Below are positions 55,208-63,362 of a DNA stretch of 64,000 nt, one piece after another (position 1 is the first letter of the stretch; each line of letters begins with the position of its first letter). The notes beneath the pieces are model-generated. The model was not told where the DNA came from, did not search any database, and worked only from the letters and a program-made list of their open reading frames with translations. Source of the DNA: Nocardia vinacea NBRC 16497 (GTDB taxonomy: Bacteria; Actinomycetota; Actinomycetes; Mycobacteriales; Mycobacteriaceae); contig NZ_BAGN01000220.1 in assembly GCF_000308835.1 (NCBI RefSeq), forward strand, positions 45,432 to 109,431, read 5' to 3'. Both the position numbers and the translations under genes were made by a program.

Positions 55208-56137
55208 TCAAACAGAGTTCTTGGACAGACGGAAGATCCGCAGATCCTCCGGCACGCCGGTCAGTGGTGCGGCGAAGAAACTGCGCCTATACGGCTTGAC
55301 CGAGAACCCGAGTTCCTCGAGCGTCTCCGGCGCGACGGACTGCAATGTCGCGTGCGAAAGCATGGTGTTGCCGTTGCCGCCGGCCTCCATCACACGAGCG
55401 GCGATCGTCACATCCACGCCGAGCCAGTCGCCGCCGATCTCACGCGGCGAGCCGGTGTGCAGACCGACGCGCATCTGCGGGCGATAACCGCGCACACTGA
55501 CGTCGGCCAGATTCCGTTTTGCCTGCACAGCGGCACGCACCGCACGATCGGCCGAGGTGAACACGGCCATCACGCCGTCACCCATGCGCTTGACCACCTG
55601 ACCGCCGCGATCGGCGATCGGCGGCTCGATGGCCTTGGCAACCCCGCGCAACAGTTCGAGGGTCGCCTCATCGCCCGCCGAGAGCGACCAACTGGAGAAC
55701 GCCACGAGGTCCGTGAACATCACAGTTATTTCTTCGCTACCTCGACCGCGACCGACGCGCTCCAACATGGCCTGCCAGACCTGCAGTGCGCCGAACCCGA
55801 TTTCCCGGGCCGCGCTAGGCGTATCGCCGACCAACTTATCCGCCGCGCGCGCCACCGCGCGGGCGCCACCTGGACCCGAAACCGAAAGCGGGTCACCGAA
55901 AGACGGGTCACCCGGCAGCTGTTCACGCGCCTTGCGCAGCACACCGATGATGTCGGGTCGCTGGTTCGCGGCATTCATCAAGGCGGAGAACTGCCCGCGG
56001 CGCATTCCCGAGCCGGGACGACGAGCGGATCGGTCCTCATCGGCGGGCACCAACGGTATGGTCACCTCGGACGGAACGCCCCCGTTGTCTTCCGGTTCCG
56101 GCCCCGGCTCAGCACCGCCGGAAGGTGTTTCGGTCAC
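55208..56137 (-). CDS. Class III adenylate/guanylate cyclase
   Basis: A 309-residue cytoplasmic protein. The first 130 residues are an uncharacterised acidic/Pro-rich tail plus a helical region; a class III nucleotide cyclase domain runs from about 140. Metal-binding Asp residues lie in TVMFTDLVAFSSWSL and RMGDGVMAVF, and the purine-contacting Lys precedes the latter (VVKRMGD). The transition-state Asn position (usually VNxAAR) is Thr here (VDVTIAARV), with the Arg kept, so activity or specificity may differ. The GTG 56137 (VTETPSGG) is the likely start. Confidence 0.88.
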   Translation of the reverse strand: MTETPSGGAEPGPEPEDNGGVPSEVTIPLVPADEDRSARRPGSGMRRGQFSALMNAANQRPDIIGVLRKAREQLPGDPSFGDPLSVSGPGGARAVARAADKLVGDTPSAAREIGFGALQVWQAMLERVGRGRGSEEITVMFTDLVAFSSWSLSAGDEATLELLRGVAKAIEPPIADRGGQVVKRMGDGVMAVFTSADRAVRAAVQAKRNLADVSVRGYRPQMRVGLHTGSPREIGGDWLGVDVTIAARVMEAGGNGNTMLSHATLQSVAPETLEELGFSVKPYRRSFFAAPLTGVPEDLRIFRLSKNSV

Positions 56138-56506
56138 GCCCCGAGCGTATCTCAGCCGACCAACCGTCGGCGGGTTACTTATTGTCGCCACCTGCGCCCC
56201 CTCGATCAGACTGAGCGGGCACTACGCCGGGTCCGCCAATGGGTAACTCACTGGTTGCTGACTCCGAGAGTAGCCAGCATCGATTCTGGATGGAAGCGGT
56301 GCCGGGCTTAGTTTCCGGGATGTTCACATACTGCCTGGATTGCCCGGATACCAACACCGGCCCGGTGTGGAAGGGGATTCACACACCGGGCCGATGTTCG
56401 CATCGTCCACCGGGCAGTGGCGGACAGTGCGCGGGGCGCTCGGACCTCCCGACAAGGTCGGCACCCGTCACCCGAGCGGCGAGGGAGGGCAACTCGGGTA
56501 GTTCAA
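56138..56506. other. 369-base intergenic region
   Basis: No gene could be supported here. It contains the promoter side of the cyclase gene at its left end and the terminator hairpin at 56358-56393 on its right; otherwise nothing was recognised. Confidence 0.6.
56358..56393 (-). terminator. Terminator downstream of the ABC-2 genes
   Basis: CGGCCCGGTGTG pairs with CACACCGGGCCG over 12 bases around a 12-base loop. It is placed 114 bases after the permease stop. Confidence 0.7.
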
Positions 56507-57265
56507 TCATGCATCGCGTTGGTTGACCATAACCAGTGCACCGCCGAAGACAATCGCGACGAAAGCCGCGAAGTAGAGCAGGCCGCCCCACGGTCCCCAG
56601 TGCCAGTTCGCCGTCGATTCCGAGGCGCTGTAGAAGTGGCTCGCATTCGCGAAGGGCAGGAACGGCTGCACATTGCGCCCGAAGCTGCCGAACGCGCCGA
56701 GCAGCGGCTCGATCAGCAGGGGCCAGAGCACGATCAGCGAAATCGCCGCGGCCGACTGCCGGACCAGCACACCGATACCGACCGCGAGAATGACGCTGAG
56801 CAGGGCATAGATCGGAATGCCGTAGATCTCGCGCCAGGCATCGCCACCGGAGAGCGTCAGGTTGTTGCTCGCGTCGCCACCGATCGCCTTGGCGATCGCG
56901 AAGGCGGCGAAGGCCAGCACGATGGTGAGCACCGCGCCGTACACGCCGACCAGACCCGCCTTGGTCGCGATCACCTTGGCGCGATGCGGTGTCGCCTGGT
57001 AGGTGGTCCGGATGATGCCGAAGCGGTATTCGCTCGTCACGGTCAAGGTGGCCATGATCATCAGGACCATCACGCCGAATCCGCTGATCCCGCCGACCGC
57101 GGTGGCGACGGTCAGGTCGAGCGCATTCTCCTTGCCCGACGACGAGCGGGCCACCGCCGCGAACAGCGCGGCCAGGCCGAGAGCGAGGACCACCACGATC
57201 GCCGAGCACCACCACGGCGACCTGGTCGAGGTGAGCTTGATACGTTCCGCTGCCAGCACGCCCAT
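56507..57265 (-). CDS. ABC-2 type transporter permease
   Basis: A 252-residue membrane protein with six hydrophobic helices (about 20-42, 55-75, 105-130, 150-170, 175-200 and 228-246) and the typical N-terminus MGVLAAERIKLTSTRSPWW plus TVTSEYRFGIIRTTYQATPHRAKV loop, as in ABC-2 permeases next to drug/bacitracin-type ATPases. Its ATG overlaps the ATPase stop (TGATG). The substrate is unknown; export is inferred. Confidence 0.9.
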   Translation of the reverse strand: MGVLAAERIKLTSTRSPWWCSAIVVVLALGLAALFAAVARSSSGKENALDLTVATAVGGISGFGVMVLMIMATLTVTSEYRFGIIRTTYQATPHRAKVIATKAGLVGVYGAVLTIVLAFAAFAIAKAIGGDASNNLTLSGGDAWREIYGIPIYALLSVILAVGIGVLVRQSAAAISLIVLWPLLIEPLLGAFGSFGRNVQPFLPFANASHFYSASESTANWHWGPWGGLLYFAAFVAIVFGGALVMVNQRDA

Positions 57266-58209
57266 CAGAGCGCACCTCCCATCACCTGGTCGAAGCCTTC
57301 GCCGTGGTACTGCACCGCGCCGCCGGTCATCCGCATGAATGCCTCCTCCAGCGAGGCCCGCTGCGGCGCCAACTCGTACAGGGTGATGTCGTTCGAACCG
57401 GCCAGCTTGCCGACCGCGTCACTGGTCACCCCGGCCACGACCAAAGCCGCGCCGTCCTGGCCCGTGCCGTCCTCGCGAACGGTCATGCCATTGGAGGTGA
57501 GCAGGCTGCGCAATTGCTCCAGCTGCGGACTGCGCACGCGCACCGACTGTTCCGAGGCGCGCTCGATGAATTCCTGGGTGGTCGAATCGGAAATCAGCTG
57601 ACCGCGTCCGATCACGACCAAATGCTCTGCGGTCTGGGCCATTTCGGAGAGCAGATGGCTGGAGACCAGCACGGTCCGCCCCTCGGCCGCGAGCCGCTGC
57701 ATGAATCGGCGGATCCAAAGGATGCCCTCGGGGTCCAGGCCGTTCACGGGCTCGTCGAACAGCAGTACCGGCGGATCGCCGAGCAGCGCCCCGGCCAGGC
57801 CGAGCCGCTGCGACATGCCGAGGGAGAAGCCACCGGCATTCTTACCCGCCACCTCGGACAGGCCGACCAGCCGCAACACCTCGTCCACGCGGGACATGGC
57901 GATTTCGTTGGAGGCGGCCATCCACTGCAGATGCGCGCGGGCCGAACGGTTCGGATGCACCCACTTGGCATCCAGCAGCGCACCGACGGCGCGCAGCGGA
58001 TGGTCCAGCTCGTGGTACGGCTTGCCCTGGATCAATGCGGTGCCCGCGGTGGGCTTGTCCAGGCCGAGGATCATCCGCATGGTGGTGGATTTACCGGCGC
58101 CGTTCGGCCCAAGAAAGCCCGTCACCTGTCCGGGTCGAACGGTGAAGGAGAGATCTTGAACCGCGACGGTCTGCCCGTAATGCTTGGTCAGGCCCCTCAG
58201 CTCGATCAT
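57265..58209 (-). CDS. ABC transporter ATP-binding protein (ABC-2 exporter)
   Basis: A 314-residue ATPase. Walker A is GPNGAGKST (near 36-44), the signature is FSLGMSQRLGLAGALLGDPPVLLFDEP (signature plus Walker B), and the switch His is in VLVSSHLLSEM. A C-terminal domain of about 90 residues resembles CcmA/NatA-type exporters. It forms a two-gene operon with the overlapping permease, likely a small-molecule or lipid exporter or immunity pump; substrate not evident. Confidence 0.94.
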   Translation of the reverse strand: MIELRGLTKHYGQTVAVQDLSFTVRPGQVTGFLGPNGAGKSTTMRMILGLDKPTAGTALIQGKPYHELDHPLRAVGALLDAKWVHPNRSARAHLQWMAASNEIAMSRVDEVLRLVGLSEVAGKNAGGFSLGMSQRLGLAGALLGDPPVLLFDEPVNGLDPEGILWIRRFMQRLAAEGRTVLVSSHLLSEMAQTAEHLVVIGRGQLISDSTTQEFIERASEQSVRVRSPQLEQLRSLLTSNGMTVREDGTGQDGAALVVAGVTSDAVGKLAGSNDITLYELAPQRASLEEAFMRMTGGAVQYHGEGFDQVMGGAL

Positions 58210-58463
58210 GGTGACCAGCTTTCCTCATCGCGCGGCCACGCGCGTCATTAAATGGTGCCGAGTTCAATCATCCTCGAGGATGACGAGCGATCCCATCGGC
58301 CCCGAGCCGCATCAGGGAATCACCCCGACCGATGCGCCCGTTAACGAGCCGGGGCTCCGAGCGGGCCGCCACATACCAGCCGCTGGACGTGAGCGGCGAC
58401 TGTGGGCCGCAAACCCATCGTTGTTTCTGGAGCCGACACCCTGCTGTGTCGATTGGGCCTTGT

Positions 58464-58577
58464 CTATTCGTCGTCCTCGTCATCGCGGCCATGGGTCGGC
58501 CAGCAAACCGCGCCGACAAGCACCGCCAGCGGCAACCCAACCGCCACAGCCAACTCGAACGCAACCGTCGCGCTCAC
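58464..58577 (-). CDS. Very small membrane protein coupled to the 104-residue gene
   Basis: A 37-codon ORF starting at GTG 58577, which overlaps the preceding stop (GTGA). It encodes VSATVAFELAVAVGLPLAVLVGAVCW, a single membrane helix, and the acidic tail PTHGRDDEDDE. The exact four-base overlap and the clean helix-plus-acidic-tail layout favour a real gene, but no family is recognised. Confidence 0.5.
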   Translation of the reverse strand: MSATVAFELAVAVGLPLAVLVGAVCWPTHGRDDEDDE

Positions 58578-58888
58578 CGCCGCGGCCCGGCAGGCGCGAC
58601 CGCCGCCCAACGATGGAACGACAGCCGCGGCAGCACGATCTCCACGTCGGCCACGCTCATGATCGCATTCACCGCAAGCACATTCAGGTGTTCGAGCGAC
58701 GGCGCGATCACCGCATCGACATCAGCACAGCGCACCTGGTCGACCAGCGGAAGCGGCGACAACTCCGGCGGCCAGATCAGCGCATATCCGAGCCGCTGCG
58801 CCAGGCGCCGAACCTGCGCCACATCCCAGTCCGCCGCCGGACTGACATCGAGGTCGACCCATCCCAACGCGGTCGGCTCTTCTCGCAT
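58574..58888 (-). CDS. Uncharacterised 104-residue protein next to an XRE regulator
   Basis: From ATG 58888 (MREEPTALGWVDLDVSP) the protein reads RRLAQRLGYALIWPPELSPLPLVDQVRCADVDAVIAPSLEHLNVLAVNAIMSVADVEIVLPRLSFHRWAAV. It alternates strand and helix like a small Rossmann or recombinase N-terminal-type domain (compare resolvase-like QVRxADVDAVI). A GAGGGGG site precedes the start. It is probably cotranscribed with the 37-residue membrane protein and lies 198 bases downstream of an XRE/TPR regulator. Function unknown. Confidence 0.65.
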   Translation of the reverse strand: MREEPTALGWVDLDVSPAADWDVAQVRRLAQRLGYALIWPPELSPLPLVDQVRCADVDAVIAPSLEHLNVLAVNAIMSVADVEIVLPRLSFHRWAAVAPAGPRR

Positions 58889-58999
58889 CGCATGTACCCC
58901 CTCGTCGGCGTGATGGACACCCGCCGCCGAGGTGCCGAAGACATCGACCCGGCGGCGCGTGCTACCTCGAGCGTCACACCGGGGACCTACGGCACTCAA

Positions 59000-59043
59000 T
59001 GGCACTTTGCCGAGCAACATTGCTGAAGTGCCACAACGAAGTC
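59000..59043. promoter_or_regulatory. Dyad between the XRE gene and the small-gene pair
   Basis: TGGCACTT (59000-59007) and AAGTGCCA (59036-59043) are perfect inverted arms; AGCAA-CA-TTGCT lies between them. It is a plausible operator for the neighbouring XRE regulator, upstream of the 104-residue gene. Confidence 0.55.
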
Positions 59044-59086
59044 ACGCGGCCATAAAGCAACGGGCAGACGAAAGAGGTTGGTGCGC

Positions 59087-60244
59087 TTAGTATTCCAAGC
59101 GAACCAGATCGGCCAGCTCGCGCATTTCGTCGGTAAGAGTGCGCCGCCGGGCAATGATCCTGCCGACCAGATCCCGGGCCATCCGCTGCTCGATCAACCA
59201 CGGCCGGGCTTCACGAGACAGGCGGAACAGGGTCTCGAACGCCGCGTCGTAGCGGCGTAGCTCGATATGCGCGTGGGCGACGTCCAGCAGATGCCGGTTT
59301 CGGTTGTCCGACGTCGGGCGAAGTCCCGCCGGTACGTTGCGGGCGAGTCGTAGCGCCAGGTCCGGCCGATCGTCCACAACCGCGTTCTCCACCCGCTTCA
59401 TCGCGACCGTCGCTACGTCGAAAGTTGTCCAATACTGGTGGTAGCCGCTCGGTTGGCGGCGGACCGCGACCGCTCCGGCCTGGGCGAGACGCATCATGTC
59501 GTCGGCCTCGTCAGACCGGTTGTCCCTGATGGCTGCGGCCGACGCCCGTAACAGCAACCAACCCCAGGTCGAGATCTCCTCGGTGGTGGCCACCGACAGT
59601 CGCGGCTCAACCCGATCGGCCCATTGCGTGGCCAGCTCGCGGACCTTTTCGAACTGCCGCTCGACCAGCAGCAGCCAGCACAGGGTCACCACAGCCGACG
59701 CCGCGTCCAGCATGTTGCCGGTTGCTTCGGCTTCGGCCAGGGACCGCTCTAGCGCTACGCGTGCCGGCTGTAGCTGGCGGGTCTGGACCAGCACCGAACC
59801 TGCGAGCTGCAGAATCCGCGACCGCATGAGTGGAGACCCGGCGTAGCCGTCCTCGATCAGCCGAGGCAAAACGGCGGCGAGCCGCTCGTATTCGTTATCG
59901 TGGTACAGCTTTACGGCCCCGGTGAGGGCTTCCGCCATGGCACGGTCGGCTACTGCCCCACCGTCCTGCACATGGTTCGGCGACAGGACGGCCGTACGGG
60001 TCGGGAGCCACAGATTGCCGCCACCACTCTCCGGTGCCCCTGGGTTCGGGCCGAGCAACACCGACACCGGACACTCCAGCGCGACGGCCATCCGGCGCAG
60101 AGTTTCGATCCGGGTGTCGTCGCGCTCCCCCTGCTCGATCTTGCGGACCAGCGACACCGAGACGTTCGAAGCCTGTGCAAGCTCCCGCTGCGTCAGTCCA
60201 CGCCGCTTCCGAACCGATTGCAGGCGTTCGCCGAGATCCGCCAT
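59087..60244 (-). CDS. XRE-family regulator with TPR-like C-terminal domain
   Basis: A 385-residue protein with an N-terminal helix-turn-helix (MADLGERLQSVRKRRGLTQRELAQASNVSVSLVRKIEQGERDDTRIETLRRMAVALE) and a long helical, TPR-like region from about 115 to the end. Actinobacterial regulators of this layout are common and mostly uncharacterised. It lies 127 bases downstream of thiG on the same strand and upstream of two small overlapping genes, its most likely targets. Confidence 0.88.
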   Translation of the reverse strand: MADLGERLQSVRKRRGLTQRELAQASNVSVSLVRKIEQGERDDTRIETLRRMAVALECPVSVLLGPNPGAPESGGGNLWLPTRTAVLSPNHVQDGGAVADRAMAEALTGAVKLYHDNEYERLAAVLPRLIEDGYAGSPLMRSRILQLAGSVLVQTRQLQPARVALERSLAEAEATGNMLDAASAVVTLCWLLLVERQFEKVRELATQWADRVEPRLSVATTEEISTWGWLLLRASAAAIRDNRSDEADDMMRLAQAGAVAVRRQPSGYHQYWTTFDVATVAMKRVENAVVDDRPDLALRLARNVPAGLRPTSDNRNRHLLDVAHAHIELRRYDAAFETLFRLSREARPWLIEQRMARDLVGRIIARRRTLTDEMRELADLVRLEY

Positions 60245-60371
60245 GACCCGAGCCTACGGGCATGTGCGTGCGGCCGTACGAGTATGCGCGGCTTCCGGCG
60301 CTCTCTTCACGCACCTGACCTGGGGATGCCGCCGAGCCATGCGTTAGCGCCTGACCAGGGGCACCCCCGAC

Positions 60372-61145
60372 TCACCGAGCCGGTGAGGAGGCCTGGGCCC
60401 AGAAGCGTTTGGGAATGCGGCCCGCGCGACGGGCCAGGTGACCGGCATTGACCGCATCTTTCATAGCGGCCGCCATGAGGGCGGGTTGCTGAGCGCGGGT
60501 GACGGCGGTGGCCAGCAGGACGGCCGAGCAGCCGAGCTCCATGGCCAGCACGGCATCGCTCGCGGTGCCGATGCCCGCGTCGAGAATGACCGGGACGCCC
60601 GCGCCTGCCACGATCATCTCGATATTGTGCGGGTTGCCGATGCCGAGTCCGGTGCCGATCGGGGCGCCCAGCGGCATGACGGCGGCACAGCCCGCGTCCT
60701 CCAGTCGGCGGGCCAGGATCGGATCGTCGGTGGTGTACGGCAGCACGACGAATCCAGCGTCGACCAATTGCTCTGCGGCGGTGAGCAATTCGATCGGGTC
60801 CGGGAGCAGGGTGCGCTCGTCGGCGATCACCTCGAGTTTGACCCAGTTGGTGTCGAGCGCCTCGGCGGCCAGTTGCGCCGTGAGCACCGCCTCTGCCGCC
60901 GTCCGACAGCCCGCGGTATTGGGCAGCGGCATGATCTCGAGGCGTTTGAGCAGGTCCAGGACGCCGGTGCCGCCGACGGCGTCGACCCGGCGCATGGCGA
61001 CCGTGGTGAGCTCGGTACCCGAGGCGACCAGCGCCTCCTCCAGCACGGTGAGATTCTCGGCGCCGCCGGTGCCCATGATGAGGCGGGAGCCGAACCGCTT
61101 GCCCGCAATCTCCAGCGCGTCAGGGGTTTCCAATGCGTCAGCCAC
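60372..61145 (-). CDS. thiG: Thiazole synthase
   Basis: A 257-residue TIM-barrel enzyme that joins deoxyxylulose phosphate, dehydroglycine and ThiS thiocarboxylate to the thiazole moiety. The Schiff-base Lys is in WVKLEVIAD; other motifs are MRRVD, LPNTAGCRTAAEAV and VILDAGIGTASDAVLAMELG. The ATG overlaps the thiS stop by eight bases. With thiO and thiS it forms one operon transcribed leftward. Confidence 0.96.
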   Translation of the reverse strand: MADALETPDALEIAGKRFGSRLIMGTGGAENLTVLEEALVASGTELTTVAMRRVDAVGGTGVLDLLKRLEIMPLPNTAGCRTAAEAVLTAQLAAEALDTNWVKLEVIADERTLLPDPIELLTAAEQLVDAGFVVLPYTTDDPILARRLEDAGCAAVMPLGAPIGTGLGIGNPHNIEMIVAGAGVPVILDAGIGTASDAVLAMELGCSAVLLATAVTRAQQPALMAAAMKDAVNAGHLARRAGRIPKRFWAQASSPAR

Positions 61146-61350
61146 CCTGAACCGCCGTCAGCACTTCGATCTCCCAGCCGCGGCCGACCGGCTCGTCCCA
61201 GCGGGACTTCGGGAAGACCGCACCGTCCACCGCGAGCGCGACCCCCTGGGACGGCAGCCCGAGACGATCGAGCAGTTCCCGCACCGTGAGGGATTGGTCG
61301 AATTCGTGGTCCTGCCCGTTCACGGTGACACCGATGGGGACCGAGGTCAT
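61138..61350 (-). CDS. thiS: Sulfur-carrier protein ThiS
   Basis: A 70-residue ubiquitin-like carrier (VTVNGQDHEFDQSLTVRELLDRLGL...) ending in GG, whose C-terminus is thiocarboxylated to supply sulfur for thiazole. The ATG at 61350 overlaps the thiO stop (ATGA). The adenylyltransferase ThiF/MoeZ is not in the window. Confidence 0.95.
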   Translation of the reverse strand: MTSVPIGVTVNGQDHEFDQSLTVRELLDRLGLPSQGVALAVDGAVFPKSRWDEPVGRGWEIEVLTAVQGG

Positions 61351-62444
61351 CGAACTCCTCCTGCAGATGTAGCGAGTGACGGCGGGTGCGCCGTCGAAAA
61401 ACGTTGGGGATCGGCAGCTTTCGCGTCATCGAGCGGTGTGCCGCCGAGCAGGCTCAGCACCGCGTCCACGGTGAGCGGCACCGCCAGCATGCCGTTGCGG
61501 CCGTGGCCGGTGGCCGCCACGATCCGGTCGGTGAGCCGTCCGATCAGTGGCAGGTTGTCGGGGGTGCCCGGCCTGGATCCGGCACTGGCCTCGGCCAATT
61601 CGTATTCGCCGATACCGGGCAGCACCGCCTCGGCGTCGGCGATCAGGTCGCGGACACCGGCGACGGTCACCGTCGTGTCGTAACCGGCCTCGTATTGTGT
61701 TGCGCCGACGACGATTCCGTCCGCGCGCGGCACCAAATAGACCTGCCTGCCGTGCACTCGCGCGCGAATCACGCGCTGTGGCGGGGGTGTCGCGCCCGGA
61801 CGATGGCGCAGGCGCAGGATCTCGCCCTTCACCGGGCGGACCGGGAGACCGGGCCACAACAGTGACGATGCCGCGCCCGCGGCGAGCACGATTTGGTCGT
61901 GCGGCAGTGCGTTCACCGCCTCGACCGTTTCGGCACGTAGCTTGACTCCAGCTGTGCCACAAGCCTTTTGGAGTGCATCCAGCAGTCGTCGGTTGTCGAT
62001 GGCGGGTTCGGCGGCGGCGCGCAGACCGGCGCGCACGGTGCGAGCCAGCGCGGGTTCCAGCGCGCGCACACCGGCTCGGTCGAGTACCTCGAGTTCATGG
62101 CCTCGAGCACCGACCCATTCGGCCACCGTGCGGAGATCGGCGGCATCCGCGCCATCCAGCGCGACGGTCAGGGTTTCATCGGCGACGAATACCGAGACAC
62201 CGGTCGTCGATTCGAGTCGCGCGGCGAATTCGGGCCAGCGGGCCAGTGAGGCGGCGCCGAATTCCAGGACCAGATCCTCCCCCGGCCAGCCCTCGGACAG
62301 TGGTGCGAGCATCCCCCCGGCAACCCAGGAGGCGCCGGATCCGACGACGGGATCGAATACGGTGACCGACCACCCCGCCTCGGCCGCCCGCCAGGCGGCG
62401 GCGAGTCCGATGGCGCCGCCACCGACGACGGCCAGAGTCCGCAT
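61347..62444 (-). CDS. thiO: Glycine oxidase ThiO
   Basis: A 365-residue FAD oxidase that makes dehydroglycine (iminoacetate) for thiazole. The FAD loop is MRTLAVVGGGAIGLAAAWRAAEAG; GASWVAGGMLAPLSE follows, and the C-terminal part has RPVKGEILRLRH and SAGSRPGTPDNLPLIGR plus ATGHGRNGM. ATG 62444 is chosen at the conserved N-terminus. It is divergent from thiE across 57 bases, and no TPP riboswitch is visible there. Confidence 0.95.
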   Translation of the reverse strand: MRTLAVVGGGAIGLAAAWRAAEAGWSVTVFDPVVGSGASWVAGGMLAPLSEGWPGEDLVLEFGAASLARWPEFAARLESTTGVSVFVADETLTVALDGADAADLRTVAEWVGARGHELEVLDRAGVRALEPALARTVRAGLRAAAEPAIDNRRLLDALQKACGTAGVKLRAETVEAVNALPHDQIVLAAGAASSLLWPGLPVRPVKGEILRLRHRPGATPPPQRVIRARVHGRQVYLVPRADGIVVGATQYEAGYDTTVTVAGVRDLIADAEAVLPGIGEYELAEASAGSRPGTPDNLPLIGRLTDRIVAATGHGRNGMLAVPLTVDAVLSLLGGTPLDDAKAADPQRFSTAHPPSLATSAGGVR

Positions 62445-62501
62445 TCGATCCACCTGCCTCACTATTCGCATCCCCACGGTAGCGCGACTACGGTCGAGCA
62501 C

Positions 62502-63209
62502 GTGCAACCCTCCCACCAGTTCCGGTCCCTACCGCCCAGGGAGCGTTTGGCTACCGCCCGGCTGTATCTCTGCACGGACGCACGCAGGGAGAAGGGCGAC
62601 CTGGCCAGGTTCGCCGAGGCCGCGTTCGCGGGCGGTGTCGACATCATTCAGCTCAGGGATAAGGGTTCGCCGGGTGAGGCGAAGTTCGGCCCGCTCGAGG
62701 CCAAGGCCGAAATCGGCGCCCTCGCCGAATTGAAGGCCGCGGCCCGTAGGCACGGCGCACTGGTCGGGGTGAACGACCGTGCCGATATCGCACTCGCCGC
62801 AGGGGCCGACGTGTTGCACCTCGGACAGAACGATCTGCCGCCCTGGTACGCGCGACGCATTCTCGGACCCGACGTGGTGATCGGGCGATCCACCAACAAC
62901 CGCGCGCAGGCCGGACTCGCGGCGGTCGACGAGAATGTCGACTATTTCTGCACCGGACCGGTGTGGGCCACGCCGACGAAGCCGGGACGTCAGGCGGCGG
63001 GCCTGGATCTGGTGCGCTCCACCGCAGACGCCCACCCGACCCGACCGTGGTTCGCGATCGGCAGCATCGATGCCGAGCGACTACCCGAGGTGCTGGCCGC
63101 CGGAGCCGAGCGCGTTGTCGTGGTGCGCGCAATCACCGATGCGCGCGATCCGGAGGCGGCGGCGCGGCAGCTGAAGACGGCGCTGCTGCAGAGAGCTCAG
63201 CTCGGCTGA
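62502..63209 (+). CDS. thiE: Thiamine-phosphate synthase
   Basis: Couples HMP-PP with the thiazole phosphate. The 235-residue protein has LYLCTDARREKGDL at the N-terminus, VDIIQLRDKG, GVNDRADIALAAGADVLHLGQNDLP and VIGRSTNN, with the phosphate-binding AIGSIDAERLPEVLAAGAERVVVVRAI at the end. Start is GTG 62502. Its stop codon lies in the first unit of a 43-bp tandem repeat. Confidence 0.95.
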   Translation: MQPSHQFRSLPPRERLATARLYLCTDARREKGDLARFAEAAFAGGVDIIQLRDKGSPGEAKFGPLEAKAEIGALAELKAAARRHGALVGVNDRADIALAAGADVLHLGQNDLPPWYARRILGPDVVIGRSTNNRAQAGLAAVDENVDYFCTGPVWATPTKPGRQAAGLDLVRSTADAHPTRPWFAIGSIDAERLPEVLAAGAERVVVVRAITDARDPEAAARQLKTALLQRAQLG

Positions 63210-63286
63210 GACTTGCTGCGCGGTCTCAGATGACGCTGTGCACCTCGGCTGAGACTTGCTGCGCGATCTCGGATGATGCTGTGCAC
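63201..63286 (+). repeat. 43-bp tandem duplication covering the thiE stop
   Basis: Two units (63201-63243 and 63244-63286) start CTCGGCTGAGACTTGCTGCG and end GCTGTGCAC. In unit 1 CTGAGAC/GTCTCAG forms a seven-base stem; unit 2 keeps pairing with CTGAGA/TCTCGG through a G-U pair. The first unit contains the last codons and TGA of thiE. It may act as a duplicated terminator. Confidence 0.8.
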
Positions 63287-63362
63287 CTCGGCCGGCCTGC
63301 TCTCGGAGCAGTGTCGCTTCAGAGCGTGCGCCTTCCGCGAAAAGTGCACGCTGAGCGCATCC

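Noticed and set aside
62445..62501. Possible second TPP riboswitch between thiO and thiE
   Set aside because: The 57-base gap lacks CTGAGA and ACCTGA elements and is too short for an aptamer.
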